DNA of 33,942 nt. Origin: Desulfovibrio sp. GTDB lineage: Bacteria; Desulfobacterota; Desulfovibrionia; Desulfovibrionales; Desulfovibrionaceae. Below, piece after piece: positions 1 to 8,868 of the stretch (its first letter is position 1; the number at the start of each line of letters is the position of its first letter). Below the pieces are notes generated by a model. That model was given only the letters and a program-made list of their open reading frames with translations. It made no database searches and had not been told where the DNA came from. The DNA is taken from the NCBI GenBank assembly GCA_031288535.1, contig JAITRF010000093.1:1-33942 (forward strand), in the 5' to 3' direction. A program made the position numbers and the translations under genes.

Positions 1-20
1 AATTGGGGCATGCTCTTTTT
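1..20 (+). terminator. Possible right half of an intrinsic terminator cut by the window edge
   Basis: The first bases read AATT, then GGGGCATGCTC, then a run of five T. This is the pattern of the right arm and T-tract of an intrinsic terminator. The left arm would lie outside the window, so this is inference. If correct, a plus-strand gene ends just upstream of base 1. Confidence 0.3.
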
Positions 21-21
21 A

Positions 22-102
22 CCTCGTTGGTGATAGTGGGTGTGGACAAAACTCATACTATCTGCTTGTCGTTACAAGCACAACGAGGTTTTTTCTTTTT
101 TT
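22..102 (+). ncRNA. Predicted three-way-junction RNA ending in a T-tract (terminator or small RNA 3' end)
   Basis: CCTCGTTG (22-29) pairs perfectly with CAACGAGG (81-88). Inside are two helices: GATAGT (32-37) with ACTATC (57-62), extendable by GGGT (38-41) with ACTC (51-54); and TGCTTGT (63-69) with ACAAGCA (74-80) around a CGTT loop. The helices abut with almost no linker, giving a compact three-way junction. The closing stem is followed at once by TTTTTTC and seven more T. The T-tract fixes the strand as plus, since the minus strand has none after the stem. It could be an elaborate intrinsic terminator or the 3' end of a small RNA starting upstream. I do not recognise a known RNA family. 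Confidence 0.4.
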
Positions 103-167
103 GCGTGGTGGATCGCGGATCGCCTCTGGAGCAGAATCGCCTCAAAATTGCACTGCCCCAGACGCGT

Positions 168-1643
168 TCAGGGGCTTCGACGGGAACGCGCCGCGAAAGG
201 TTCCCGTATGCCGTAGCGGGCGGTCTTTTTCACGATTGTCGAATGATTCACGCCAAGGGCCGCCGCCGCTTCCCTATAGGACGAATATGGTTTGAGCGCC
301 TCGCTCCAGTATTCCCTCTCAAAGGCGTCCATGGCCTCGCGATACCCGGCAGGAGGAGAGGAAGACCGGCTTTGCGGCGATGCGCGCATCTTCTCCGGCA
401 GATGCCCGGGCAGGATAATCGGGCCTGTGTTTATTATGGTCAGCCGCTCAAGCAAGTTTTCCAGTTCACGCACGTTGCCGGGCCAGGCGTAGTGCTCGAA
501 CAGGGCGCAGACCTGCGGGGAGAGGGTCTTTTCCTGATGATAGGCGTCATTGAAACGGGCCAGAAAATGGTCGGCCAGCGGGATTATGTCTTCGACGCGT
601 TCGCGCAGGGCGGGAATGTGCAAGGACAAAACGTTCAGACGGTAGAAGAGATCGGCCCGAAACAAACGCTCTTCCACCATTTCTTCCAAAGGCCGGTTGG
701 TGGCGGCCATGATGCGCGCATCCACCGTTATCAGACGGTTGCCGCCCAGGCGGTAGAATTCCCTGTTCTGCACAAAGCGCAGGAGCTTGACCTGAAGCGG
801 GAGAGGCATTTCTCCCACCTCGTCAAGGAACACGCTTCCCCCGGCGGCGGCCTCAAAAAGACCGGCGCGGCCCTGCCTGCGCGCCCCGGTGAACGCCCCG
901 CCCTCGTACCCGAAAAGTTCCGCTTCCAGAAGCTGCTCCGGAATGGCCCCGCAGTTGATCTTCAGGAAAGGTTTATCACGGCGCGGGCTGTTGCGGTGCA
1001 TGAAATCCGCCGCCACCTCCTTGCCTGTCCCGGATTCCCCGGTGATGAGCACAGGCGCGCCCGTGGATGCATACTCCAGAGCCTGGGTAAACACTGATCG
1101 CATCAGGGCGCTCCGCACGGTGCGGCGTTCCTCAAGAGCCGCCCGCCGGTTCATGTTCTCCAGGATGGAAGCGTAGCGGTCCGCGCTCTCTCTGGCCTTC
1201 TGCAGTTCGGTTCTCAGGCCGTAAACCTCGGACATGTCCCGCACGTTGGTCACAATGCGGATCAGCTTTCCGTCCGCGTCAAACACGGGGTTGGCGGTGT
1301 TCAAGGTGCGCTTGGCACCGTTCTGGAATTCCTGCTCGGCCGTCACCGGGCGTTTTGTTTCCACAGCCATCTGCGTGGCCGAAGGCGTGAGAAAACCCCG
1401 CGCAGCCAAATCCTGCACCCTGTGCCCCACGACGTCGGACTCCTCCGCCCCGGTTATGTTGAGATAACCGCGGTTCACCCGCAAAAGCCTGCCCGTGCCG
1501 TCCGCCACCACCAGCCCGTCTATGGAGGATTCGAACATGGCCGCATACTCGCGGTTCATGGCGCGCAGGCTCTCCAGTTCCTCTTCCAGCTCGCGCAGCC
1601 TGGACGCGCGCGGCCGGCCTGCAACGGCCCTCTTCGTTTTCAT
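168..1643 (-). CDS. PAS-domain sigma54-dependent transcriptional activator
   Basis: This 491-residue protein is a bacterial enhancer-binding protein that should remodel sigma54-RNA polymerase using ATP. An N-terminal coiled segment (about 12-35) leads into a PAS sensor domain (about 32-140). The AAA+ domain follows (about 172-400), with Walker A GESGTGKE at 203-209, the sigma54-contacting GAFTGA loop at 249-254 and Walker B VFLDEVGE at 271-278. The C-terminus (about 450-482) is a helix-turn-helix of the TyrR/Fis kind (EAAAALGVNHSTIVKK). There is no response-regulator receiver domain, so the signal is probably a small molecule or redox state sensed by PAS. The start is supported by AGAGG upstream. 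It lies co-directional behind yifB with a structured repeat between them. Its targets are not identifiable from the window. Confidence 0.93.
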   Translation of the reverse strand: MKTKRAVAGRPRASRLRELEEELESLRAMNREYAAMFESSIDGLVVADGTGRLLRVNRGYLNITGAEESDVVGHRVQDLAARGFLTPSATQMAVETKRPVTAEQEFQNGAKRTLNTANPVFDADGKLIRIVTNVRDMSEVYGLRTELQKARESADRYASILENMNRRAALEERRTVRSALMRSVFTQALEYASTGAPVLITGESGTGKEVAADFMHRNSPRRDKPFLKINCGAIPEQLLEAELFGYEGGAFTGARRQGRAGLFEAAAGGSVFLDEVGEMPLPLQVKLLRFVQNREFYRLGGNRLITVDARIMAATNRPLEEMVEERLFRADLFYRLNVLSLHIPALRERVEDIIPLADHFLARFNDAYHQEKTLSPQVCALFEHYAWPGNVRELENLLERLTIINTGPIILPGHLPEKMRASPQSRSSSPPAGYREAMDAFEREYWSEALKPYSSYREAAAALGVNHSTIVKKTARYGIREPFAARSRRSP

Positions 1644-1657
1644 CAGAAATTCCTCTG

Positions 1658-1791
1658 GAGCATTTTACGCTTGAGATCCCCGCCTGACGGAAAAGCAAGC
1701 CCGCCTGCGCCAATCCCGCGAACGGCGTTACGCTTCGCTTCACACCGTCAGAGCATTTTATGGGAAAGATACTTTCAATGAGAAAATGCTC
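1658..1791 (-). repeat. Structured intergenic repeat, full-length copy A (yifB to sigma54-activator gap)
   Basis: Read on the minus strand, the element starts at the G of the yifB TAG stop (1791). A hairpin comes first: arms GAGCATTTT/AAAATGCTC at 1751-1759 and 1783-1791, with inner stem GAAAG/CTTTC at 1764-1768 and 1772-1776. A core at 1749-1698 matches bases 21951-22002 at 50 of 52 positions. The element ends with AAGCGTAAAATGCTC (1672-1658), just before the ribosome-binding site of the next gene. Copy B has the same layout. The function is unknown. Confidence 0.8.
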
Positions 1792-3326
1792 TAAAGCCGG
1801 GTCCGATCAAGAGTCCGGCAATTTACCGCTTCCGCCAGATGCACGGTCAGTATTTCCTCCTGCTCCTCAAGATCGGCAATGGTCCTGGCGATGCGCAGAA
1901 TGCGGGTATAGGCGCGGGCGGAAAGGTGCAGACCGCGCACCGCGTCGCGCATAAAAGCTTTCCCGGAGGCGTCCAGGCGGCAGTGGCGCTCCAGTTCCCG
2001 CCCGAAGAGATCGGCATTGGTCCGGCAAAGGCCCTCGGAGAACCGCTCCTTTTGCCGTGTCCGCGCCTTTTCCACGCTTGCCCGCATCTGCGCCGAAGAT
2101 CGCCCGGCCTCCTCGCTGCTCAAATCTTCATAAGGCACGGCCGGGACCTCCACGTGCAGGTCCATGCGGTCCAACAGGGGACCGGAAAGTCTGGAGCGGT
2201 AGCGCTGAATTTCGCCTTTGCCGCAGGTGCAGGTCTTGCGATTGTCGCCGAGATGTCCGCAGGGGCAGGGATTCATGGCTCCGACCAGCATGAAGGCGGC
2301 CGGATAGGTGAGGGTCTGGGCCGCCCTGGATATGGTCACGCGGCCGCTTTCCAGAGGTTGGCGCAAGGCCTCCAGAATCGGCTTGTGGAACTCCAGAAGT
2401 TCGTCCAGAAAAAGCACGCCCCGGTGGGCCAGGGAAATTTCTCCCGGCCTCGGGACAACGCCTCCTCCGACCAGCCCGGCCTGGGAAATGGTGTGATGCG
2501 GGGCGCGAAAGGGACGCTCTTCCATAATGCCCAGCCCAGGCGGCAAGGCCCCGGCCACGCTGTAGATCTTGGTGACTTCCAGGGCTTCCTCGAAGGACAG
2601 GCCGGGGAGAATGCCGGCTATGCGTTCGGCAAGCATGGTTTTCCCGCTGCCCGGAGGTCCGATGAAGAGCAAGTTGTGGCCGCCGGAGGCGGCGATCTCC
2701 ACCGCGCGCTTCGCGTGTTCCTGGCCTTTCACATCCGCGAAATCAGAGGCGGATTCGGCCTTGAGACCAAGGGAAGGCGCCGGATCGGAAAACAGACCCG
2801 GCCTTGGGCCGCCGTTCCCGGACAAGAGGGCCACGGCCTGCCCCAAGCTCTCCACGGCATACACGTCAAGGTCCCGGACCACCGCCGCCTCGCGCGCGTT
2901 GCCCACAGGGACCAGAAACCCCCGCGCCCCGGAATTCCTGGCCAGAATGGCCAAAGGCAGCACTCCGGCCACCGGCTTCACCTCTCCTGTCAGGGAGAGC
3001 TCCCCGGCCATGAAATACCCCTCCGCCGCGTTTTCCTGAAGATGTCCGGCGGCGGCGAGCAGACCGACGGCCAGGGGCAGATCGTAAGACGAGCCGCCCT
3101 TTTTGCGGTCGGCCGGGGCCAGATTCACGGTGATGCGCGCTGGAGGCAGGCGGAAATTCATGTTGCGCAGGGCGGCGAAAACGCGATCCCGCGCCTCGCG
3201 CACCGCGCCTTCGGCCAGCCCGACCATGGTGAATGCGGGCAAACCGGCGCGGGTCAGGTCCACCTCCAGATCAACGCGGAAGGCGTCCACTCCGTGCAAA
3301 GCGCCGCAGGCGACGCGGGTGATCAT
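1791..3326 (-). CDS. yifB: YifB/ComM-family Mg-chelatase-like AAA+ ATPase
   Basis: The product is 511 residues, the usual length for YifB/ComM. Members include ComM, a hexameric helicase that promotes branch migration during integration of transformed DNA. The N-terminal ChlI-like domain (about 1-170) begins with the family pattern around GVDAFRVDLEVDL. The AAA+ core has Walker A GPPGSGKT (223-230) and Walker B VLFLDEL (about 304-310). A cysteine cluster of the form CPCGHLGDNRKTCTCG lies near residues 352-367, and the C-terminal Mg-chelatase domain follows. AAGGAG lies about ten bases before the ATG. The TAG stop is also the first base of repeat copy A. A role in DNA uptake is inferred from family knowledge; no competence genes are nearby. 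Confidence 0.95.
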   Translation of the reverse strand: MITRVACGALHGVDAFRVDLEVDLTRAGLPAFTMVGLAEGAVREARDRVFAALRNMNFRLPPARITVNLAPADRKKGGSSYDLPLAVGLLAAAGHLQENAAEGYFMAGELSLTGEVKPVAGVLPLAILARNSGARGFLVPVGNAREAAVVRDLDVYAVESLGQAVALLSGNGGPRPGLFSDPAPSLGLKAESASDFADVKGQEHAKRAVEIAASGGHNLLFIGPPGSGKTMLAERIAGILPGLSFEEALEVTKIYSVAGALPPGLGIMEERPFRAPHHTISQAGLVGGGVVPRPGEISLAHRGVLFLDELLEFHKPILEALRQPLESGRVTISRAAQTLTYPAAFMLVGAMNPCPCGHLGDNRKTCTCGKGEIQRYRSRLSGPLLDRMDLHVEVPAVPYEDLSSEEAGRSSAQMRASVEKARTRQKERFSEGLCRTNADLFGRELERHCRLDASGKAFMRDAVRGLHLSARAYTRILRIARTIADLEEQEEILTVHLAEAVNCRTLDRTRL

Positions 3327-3419
3327 GCGGTGGAGACTCCTTGTTCCATTGCCGATGCAAAATCAGGCGGCGTATCGGTTCGAATTTTTGTGGCTATGCC
3401 CCAAACCTTATCGGTCATC

Positions 3420-4187
3420 TCAAATAAGCAGCGATTTCGACAGTCGGCCATCACTCGCAGGCACCGCCGAAAACAACGGCAACTGGCGCTTGCAGGATTG
3501 CAGGCGCCTTTCAGCGGCATTATAATATTTTTCTTCCAATTCAATCCCGATAAAGCGACGGCCGTTCTCCAGAGCGGCCACGCCGGTTGAGCCCACGCCC
3601 ATAAAAGGATCCAGGATTACATCACCTTCGTTCGTCGCCAATTTCAGTAAATGCGAAAGTAACCTAACAGGTTTTTGTGTTGGATGAACAGGCTCTTTCA
3701 AGCGCTCAGGGTGCATGCAAATCGGCGACTCATAAAAATTATGCATTTCATTTTGTTTGCCGAAATTCCATGTATGCCCTTTATTCCACATACATACAAC
3801 AAGTTCACAGCTATTTAAAAATCCAGCTTTCCTGAATTTTGGCACAGGATTTGATTTATGCCATACAAAAAACTGAAAGGTATCAAAAATTGGATCAAAT
3901 ATTTCATGCCATTTTCCAAGTAAATTATAACTGCAAAATACCATTATATTACCTGTTGGTTTAATGATACGTGTAAATGCATCTTTTAAATCAGCAGGAT
4001 TAAAATTTACATTATCCCATTCGGCAACATCATTATTGATATCCTTCCTCCAGTCAAATTTCATGTTTCCAGTTGAATAGTGACCAAGATTATATGGAGG
4101 ATCCGTTAAAATCATATCAATGCTATGATCTTTTACCTCTTGTAATTTAATAAAAGCATCAGCATTATATATAGAATACTCAGCCAT
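3420..4187 (-). CDS. Type II DNA methyltransferase (DPPY, beta class)
   Basis: A 255-residue amino-methyltransferase that should modify adenine N6 or cytosine N4 with S-adenosylmethionine. The catalytic motif DPPYNLG is near the N-terminus (29-35). The AdoMet-binding DPFMGVGSTG motif, followed by FIGIELEEKYYNAAERRL, is near the C-terminus. That order, with the target-recognition region between, is the beta class. The start follows the stop of the adjacent endonuclease gene by three bases, with AGGA as ribosome-binding site. The gene is clearly AT-rich compared with its neighbours, except for the last 40 or so codons, which fits acquisition by transfer. The recognition sequence cannot be read from the protein. 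Confidence 0.93.
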   Translation of the reverse strand: MAEYSIYNADAFIKLQEVKDHSIDMILTDPPYNLGHYSTGNMKFDWRKDINNDVAEWDNVNFNPADLKDAFTRIIKPTGNIMVFCSYNLLGKWHEIFDPIFDTFQFFVWHKSNPVPKFRKAGFLNSCELVVCMWNKGHTWNFGKQNEMHNFYESPICMHPERLKEPVHPTQKPVRLLSHLLKLATNEGDVILDPFMGVGSTGVAALENGRRFIGIELEEKYYNAAERRLQSCKRQLPLFSAVPASDGRLSKSLLI

Positions 4188-4190
4188 ATT

Positions 4191-4991
4191 TCATCCTAAA
4201 TATACCTTTTTGATATTAGCCAGGGAATTTATGATCAAATGTGAATTTTTCTTGTATTCATCTAAAATAATATGGTATCCATTTTTTGATTTACAAATGA
4301 AATTCCAAAAATTATTCCCTATAAGTAACTCGTCATCGGCAAAAAATTGCCTTACTCTTTCTTGTTTCCATGGTTTATCTTCACCAAATCTGTTATATGC
4401 TGTAGCAAAATAGATAATTATTTGTTCATCTTTATCTATTGTATTTGATAAAATGGCATACTGTTCAAGTATTGCTTCTTTTTCAGAACGAGCTTTTTTA
4501 TTATCAAGATCGCCGCCAATTTTTAATTCAATAAGATAGTGTCTACCTGATTTGACATCAATCAAATAATAGTCACTATCGTGGCGCTTATCGGCTGATT
4601 CGGAACTCTGAATTTCACGAAGTAAAAAATAATCCTTAACTTCAGGTCTTCTTCTATGACTTTTGTAATCCTCAAGCAATTCCGCAATGACCTGTGTTTG
4701 TCTGGTATATAACGGTCCTTCAACATTATGCCTGACTGTATAAAACAGTTCGGCAATATTCACCGCAAGTTTTTCCAGCATATTTCCGAGAGAACTGTCC
4801 AGCGAACGCACCAGAGCGGTATAATACTGTATCTCCGGCCCAAGAGCGGCTATGAAAACATTATGTATTTTCATATTGATCGTGCCATCGGGAATATCTT
4901 TTTCCGCAATATGCCTGGCTTCGAATCCTTCCGCATAGCCTTCGATAGCGGTTTTGACGATCGCCCGGACGGCTTTCTCATTAGCGATCAT
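4191..4991 (-). CDS. Type II restriction endonuclease, possibly TdeIII family
   Basis: This 266-residue protein lies directly before the methyltransferase in the same direction, as expected for the nuclease of a type II pair. A plausible PD-(D/E)XK active site is DYYLIDVKSGRHYLIELKIGG, with acidic D residues and ELK about 14 residues later, near residues 141-163. The N-terminal half has the pattern NVFIAALGPEI...LVRSLDSSLGNMLEKLA, which resembles my memory of the TdeIII family; that assignment is tentative. The gene is strongly AT-rich (frequent ATA, AAA, TTA codons), unlike the flanking genome. Nuclease identity rests on the ELK motif and the neighbour; recognition site unknown. Confidence 0.75.
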   Translation of the reverse strand: MIANEKAVRAIVKTAIEGYAEGFEARHIAEKDIPDGTINMKIHNVFIAALGPEIQYYTALVRSLDSSLGNMLEKLAVNIAELFYTVRHNVEGPLYTRQTQVIAELLEDYKSHRRRPEVKDYFLLREIQSSESADKRHDSDYYLIDVKSGRHYLIELKIGGDLDNKKARSEKEAILEQYAILSNTIDKDEQIIIYFATAYNRFGEDKPWKQERVRQFFADDELLIGNNFWNFICKSKNGYHIILDEYKKNSHLIINSLANIKKVYLG

Positions 4992-5039
4992 ATCTCAGCC
5001 CTGAACAGCATTTTTTGTGTTGGCTTTCCACAACTTGCT

Positions 5040-5066
5040 GCAAAATTACTTCGTGAGTGATTTTGC
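5040..5066. promoter_or_regulatory. Inverted repeat upstream of the restriction-modification pair
   Basis: GCAAAATTACT (5040-5050) and AGTGATTTTGC (5056-5066) form 11-base arms with one mismatch around TCGTG. It lies 49 bases upstream of the endonuclease start, between it and the end of the HD-domain gene. It could be an operator or an RNA hairpin; there is no T-tract in either direction. No controller-protein gene is visible. Confidence 0.3.
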
Positions 5067-5116
5067 CTGGAGCATTCCAAATTTCCATGTGGGAATCTGT
5101 ATTTTCACGCCGGCCT

Positions 5117-5905
5117 TTATCGCAGGACCAGCCGTCCCTGTTCGGGGACATGGTCATGAAGCTCAAGACCCAGGCGGCGGGAAAGGTTTTCTTCAATGCG
5201 CACGCCCTGCATGTGGGCGGCCTGGATGCGCCCGCGCGCCGCCTCGTTGACCCCGTAGCGTTCGAGCAAATCCGCATGGCGGTCTTCGAGGCTCACGAAG
5301 CCGTCGTGCAAAGTACGCTTGTCCGCGTAAATCACGGCCGCAATCATGAAATGCGCCTCGTCGCACTTTTCCGGGAAAGGCCAGAAGACGTGAAAAAGCA
5401 CCGCCCTGGCTATGGGGGCGTTGCGCGTTTCGCGCATCACCCAGGCCGCGCCCAGCTGGGCGTGGTTCCCGCCTCGGCTGATGCTCCAGGCCTTGCCGAG
5501 GTCGTGCAGCAGTCCGGCCGCCCGCACCGCCTCCACGTTGACCTTCATCCCCAAAACCACGGCGCGCCTGACGAGAGCCTCGGCCATTTCCGCCACCCTT
5601 GCGCTGTGGTCGCGGATGTGCTCCGGCATGGAGTAGCGCTCCCAAAGCGCTTTGCAATCCTCATCCCCGGGGATGAGCACCAGCCCCGGATTGACGCGCG
5701 CGGCGCGGGCCAGAGGAAGAAACGCGTCGTTCGCCCCCTGAACCAGGGAAAGGGGAGACAGGTGCTTTTCCGGATCGAACAGAACCATGTCCGCTTCCGG
5801 AAAATAAAGGTCCGGCAGATCCGGCGGGGCATCCGGCAAACGATCCGCCCGCGCGGCGCCGGGTTCCCCCTGCGCCGCGCGCGGCTCTCCATATAAAGGT
5901 TTCAA
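5117..5905 (-). CDS. HD-domain protein (putative phosphohydrolase)
   Basis: A 262-residue cytosolic protein with an HD metal-dependent phosphohydrolase domain in its second half. Visible ligands are H in HSARVA, HD in LLHDLGK, H in GGNHAQLG and D in YADKRT, which together make a complete HD set. The N-terminal 100 residues are proline-, alanine- and acid-rich and match nothing I recognise. They end in a segment (LWERYSMPEHIRDHS) typical of HD proteins that follow nucleotidyltransferase domains. It is the last gene of the TRAP operon, 12 bases after the TAXI gene, so co-transcription is likely. The substrate is unknown; nucleotides or cyclic nucleotides are the usual ones in the family. Confidence 0.85.
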   Translation of the reverse strand: MKPLYGEPRAAQGEPGAARADRLPDAPPDLPDLYFPEADMVLFDPEKHLSPLSLVQGANDAFLPLARAARVNPGLVLIPGDEDCKALWERYSMPEHIRDHSARVAEMAEALVRRAVVLGMKVNVEAVRAAGLLHDLGKAWSISRGGNHAQLGAAWVMRETRNAPIARAVLFHVFWPFPEKCDEAHFMIAAVIYADKRTLHDGFVSLEDRHADLLERYGVNEAARGRIQAAHMQGVRIEENLSRRLGLELHDHVPEQGRLVLR

Positions 5906-5917
5906 GACCTACCAGCT

Positions 5918-6871
5918 TCAGGGCAGTTTAATGCCCTTTTCCTTGTAGAACTTCACCGCTCCGGGATGCAGGGGAACCGTCAGGCCGCTCAGGGCCTTGT
6001 CCAGGGATATTTCCTTGGCCTTGGCGTGCGAGGCCTGCACATCGGACAGGTTGTCGAAGATGCCTTTCAGAAATTCATAAACCACTTTTTCCGAAACCTT
6101 GTCGTGGGCCACTATGATCGCCATGACCGCGGGCGTTGCGGCGTCCTTGTCCACACCCCGGTAAGTCCCGGCAGGGATCTTGTCGGGCACGAAATAGGGG
6201 TAAATCTTGTGCAGGTTGTCCAAAAAGGCGCTGTCCATGGAAACCAGGGTGATGTCCTTGGTCGTGGCGATGTCCATTATGGCCGGAGAAGGATAGCCGG
6301 TGGTCAGAAAGGCAGCGTCGATCTGGTTGTCTTTGAAACGGTTGGCGGTGGAGGCGAAGTCCATGCGCTGGGCATCGCCCAAGTCCTTGTAGGTCATGCC
6401 GGCGGCCTGCAGAACGCCTCTGACGTTGGCCTCCACCCCTGAACCGGGGGCGCCGACGCTTACCCTTTTCCCGCGCAGATCGGCCAGCTTGGTGATGTTG
6501 CTGGCCTTGGAAACCACCAGGTGCACGTGTTCGGGGTAAAGGGCCAGAACCGCGCGCAGGTTCTTCACCGGCGCATTTTCGAACATGTTCTGCCCGTTGT
6601 ACGCCCAGAAGGTGACGTCGTTCTGCACTATGGCGGTTTCAATCTCCCCTTTGCCGACGAGATTGATGTTGGCCACAGAGGCGTTGCTGGTTTCGGCCGT
6701 GGCCTGGACCACGCCGCCTTTGCTCACGGCGTTGGCTATGGCCCCGCCGATGGGGAAATAGGTGCCCGCCGTGCCGCCGGTGGCCAGGGACAGCCTTTCA
6801 GCGGCCAGCGCTCCCGGGGTCAGGCACAGAAGCGAAAAGGCCAGCGCAAGAAAACCGATCCTCAATTTCAT
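5918..6871 (-). CDS. TAXI-family TRAP transporter solute-binding protein
   Basis: A 317-residue periplasmic binding protein with a clear signal peptide (KLR, hydrophobic 5-18, likely cut after GALA at 23). The mature start ERLSLATGGTAGTYFPIGGAIANAVSK is the hallmark of the TAXI family, which feeds fused TRAP permeases. Later segments AIVQNDVTFWAYNG and LRGKRVSVGAPGSGVEANVRGVL are also typical. Its start overlaps the permease stop by four bases (ATGA). Known TAXI systems carry acidic solutes such as glutamate or alpha-ketoglutarate-like compounds, but the ligand here cannot be deduced. Confidence 0.95.
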   Translation of the reverse strand: MKLRIGFLALAFSLLCLTPGALAAERLSLATGGTAGTYFPIGGAIANAVSKGGVVQATAETSNASVANINLVGKGEIETAIVQNDVTFWAYNGQNMFENAPVKNLRAVLALYPEHVHLVVSKASNITKLADLRGKRVSVGAPGSGVEANVRGVLQAAGMTYKDLGDAQRMDFASTANRFKDNQIDAAFLTTGYPSPAIMDIATTKDITLVSMDSAFLDNLHKIYPYFVPDKIPAGTYRGVDKDAATPAVMAIIVAHDKVSEKVVYEFLKGIFDNLSDVQASHAKAKEISLDKALSGLTVPLHPGAVKFYKEKGIKLP

Positions 6872-8868
6872 AACACATCTTCTCCTGTCTTGATGTTTAC
6901 GGAGTTTTTCGCCTTCCTTCCCTGAACGAAAAGGATCAGCGCCAAAATAGCCAGTCCCATGATATCCGTTCCCGTGCCGGGGTCAAGCAGCCCCACGGCG
7001 CCGATCAGGGCCAAAATACGCAACGGCCAGGCCAAGGTGGTCTTGAAGTAGCCCACCGTGCTCATGGCGAGCAAAAACACCCCGAGCAAGGCCGTCAGCA
7101 CGGCCTGCACCATGGGCAGAGGCGAGACGTCGATAAAAAGAAGCATGGGATTGAACACATAGATATAGGGTACGATAAATCCCGCCAAAGCGAGCTTGAA
7201 GGAAGTCACCCCCGTCCGCATCGGGTCCGCCCCGGCTATGCCCGCCCCGGCATAGGCCGCCAGGGCCACGGGCGGGGTCAGGTCCGCGGCTATGCCGAAA
7301 TAGAACACGAACATATAGGCCGCCATGGGCGGGACCCCAAGTTGCAGGAGGGCCGGAGCGGCCATGGTGCTGGTCACGATGAAGTTGGCCGTGGTCGGCA
7401 GTCCCATGCCCAGCAGTATGCTGGCCATCATGGTCATGAGCATGGTGGGCAGCAGCATGCCGTGGGCCAGAGTGACTATGCCGTTGGCAATGCGCAGGGC
7501 GAGGCCGGTGAGGGTGCCCGCTCCGATAATCATGCCCACGCAGGCGCAGGCGCAGGCCACGGCAAGCGACGAACGCGCCCCGGCCTCAAAGGCCTCGATC
7601 AGCTTTTTCGGGGTCAGGCGGGTTTCCTTGTTCAGCCAGGACAGGGCGATGCAGATCAGAATGCCGTAAAAGGCGGCTTTCAGCGGCGTATAGCCCGCCA
7701 GCAGCAGATAAATGATCGCGGCCAGGGGCAGAAGGAGAAAACCCTTGGCGCGCAAGAGAAGCCATACGTTGGGCAGGCGTTCGCGCGGCAGCCCGGTCAG
7801 GCCCAGGCGCTTGGCTTCGAAATGCACCTGGATCATAACCGCGGAAAAGTACAGAAGGGCGGGGATGATCGCGGCAATGACCACCTCGTTGTAGGGAACG
7901 CCCAAAAACTGGGCCATGATGAAAGCCCCGGCCCCCATGACCGGCGGCATGATCTGTCCGCCTGTGGAAGCAACCGCCTCGACGGCCCCCGCAAAATAAG
8001 GCCGATAGCCCACGCTCTTCATCAGGGGGATGGTGAACATGCCGGTGGTGCAGACATTGGCCACCGAAGAGCCGGAAACAGTGCCCATCAGTCCGGAGGC
8101 GACGACGGCCACCTTGGCCGGACCTCCGGAAGACCAGCCGGCCAGGGCCAGGGAGAGATCGATGATGAACCGGCCTATGCCGGTCTTTTCCAGCACCGAA
8201 CCGAAAAGGATGAACATGAACACATAAGTGGAGGACACTTCGAGCGGAGTGCCGAAAATGCCCTCCCCGCCCAGGTACATGTGGTTGATAATGCGTGTTA
8301 CGGAAAAACCCCGGTGTCCGCCCATGGAATCCGGGAGATAGACCCCGAAATGACAGTAGAGAAGGGCCAGTATGGCAAGACAGGAAAGCACCGGATTGGA
8401 TATGCGCCGCGTGGCCTCCAGAAGCAGCACGATCAACAGGAAACCGGCCAGCAGGTCCATATCCGTGGGCAGGCCGGAGCGGTAGCTCAGCTCCTCGAAG
8501 TTGACCACCAGGTAAAGGGTTGCCGCCGCGGCGAGGCCCGCCAGAATAAAATCGTAGAAAGGCAGCCTGTGATGCTTTTCTCCCATGTGGTGTTTGGCGG
8601 GATAGAGCAGAAAGGTAAGGCAGAGGGCAAAGGCGAGGTGTACGGCGCCCTGGGTCTGGGCGTTGAGCAGCCCGAAGCCAGCGGTGTACATGTGAAAGCA
8701 GGACATGGAAGCCGCCAGAGCCGTCACCAGCAGGGCCTTGGGTCCGCTCAGGATGCGAAAGCGCGATTCCGTGTCATACTTGCGCATCAGCTTGTCAAAA
8801 TCTATGCCGCCGGGATCGGAATGATCAGGCACGCTTTGTCCGCCCGCCCCTGCTTTTTCTTCCGTCAT
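6868..8868 (-). CDS. Fused TRAP transporter permease (small plus large subunits)
   Basis: This 666-residue integral membrane protein combines the DctQ-like (first 200 residues) and DctM-like subunits, the usual arrangement with TAXI binding proteins. It has many hydrophobic segments and DctM signature stretches such as FGSVLEKTGIGRFIIDLSLAL, SSVANVCTTGMFTIPLMK and GLPTTANFIVTSTMAAPALLQLGV. The N-terminal 35 residues are polar and cytoplasmic. It overlaps the genes on each side by four bases. TRAP systems are driven by sodium or proton gradients rather than ATP; that is family knowledge. Confidence 0.96.
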   Translation of the reverse strand: MTEEKAGAGGQSVPDHSDPGGIDFDKLMRKYDTESRFRILSGPKALLVTALAASMSCFHMYTAGFGLLNAQTQGAVHLAFALCLTFLLYPAKHHMGEKHHRLPFYDFILAGLAAAATLYLVVNFEELSYRSGLPTDMDLLAGFLLIVLLLEATRRISNPVLSCLAILALLYCHFGVYLPDSMGGHRGFSVTRIINHMYLGGEGIFGTPLEVSSTYVFMFILFGSVLEKTGIGRFIIDLSLALAGWSSGGPAKVAVVASGLMGTVSGSSVANVCTTGMFTIPLMKSVGYRPYFAGAVEAVASTGGQIMPPVMGAGAFIMAQFLGVPYNEVVIAAIIPALLYFSAVMIQVHFEAKRLGLTGLPRERLPNVWLLLRAKGFLLLPLAAIIYLLLAGYTPLKAAFYGILICIALSWLNKETRLTPKKLIEAFEAGARSSLAVACACACVGMIIGAGTLTGLALRIANGIVTLAHGMLLPTMLMTMMASILLGMGLPTTANFIVTSTMAAPALLQLGVPPMAAYMFVFYFGIAADLTPPVALAAYAGAGIAGADPMRTGVTSFKLALAGFIVPYIYVFNPMLLFIDVSPLPMVQAVLTALLGVFLLAMSTVGYFKTTLAWPLRILALIGAVGLLDPGTGTDIMGLAILALILFVQGRKAKNSVNIKTGEDVL

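Noticed and set aside
3-1097. Long plus-strand open frame (364 codons)
   Set aside because: Antisense to the sigma54-activator gene, Arg/Gly/His-rich and without family motifs; a by-product of GC-rich coding on the other strand.
3420-4991. Insertion sequence flanking the restriction-modification pair
   Set aside because: No transposase frame and no terminal inverted repeats or target duplications were seen on either side.
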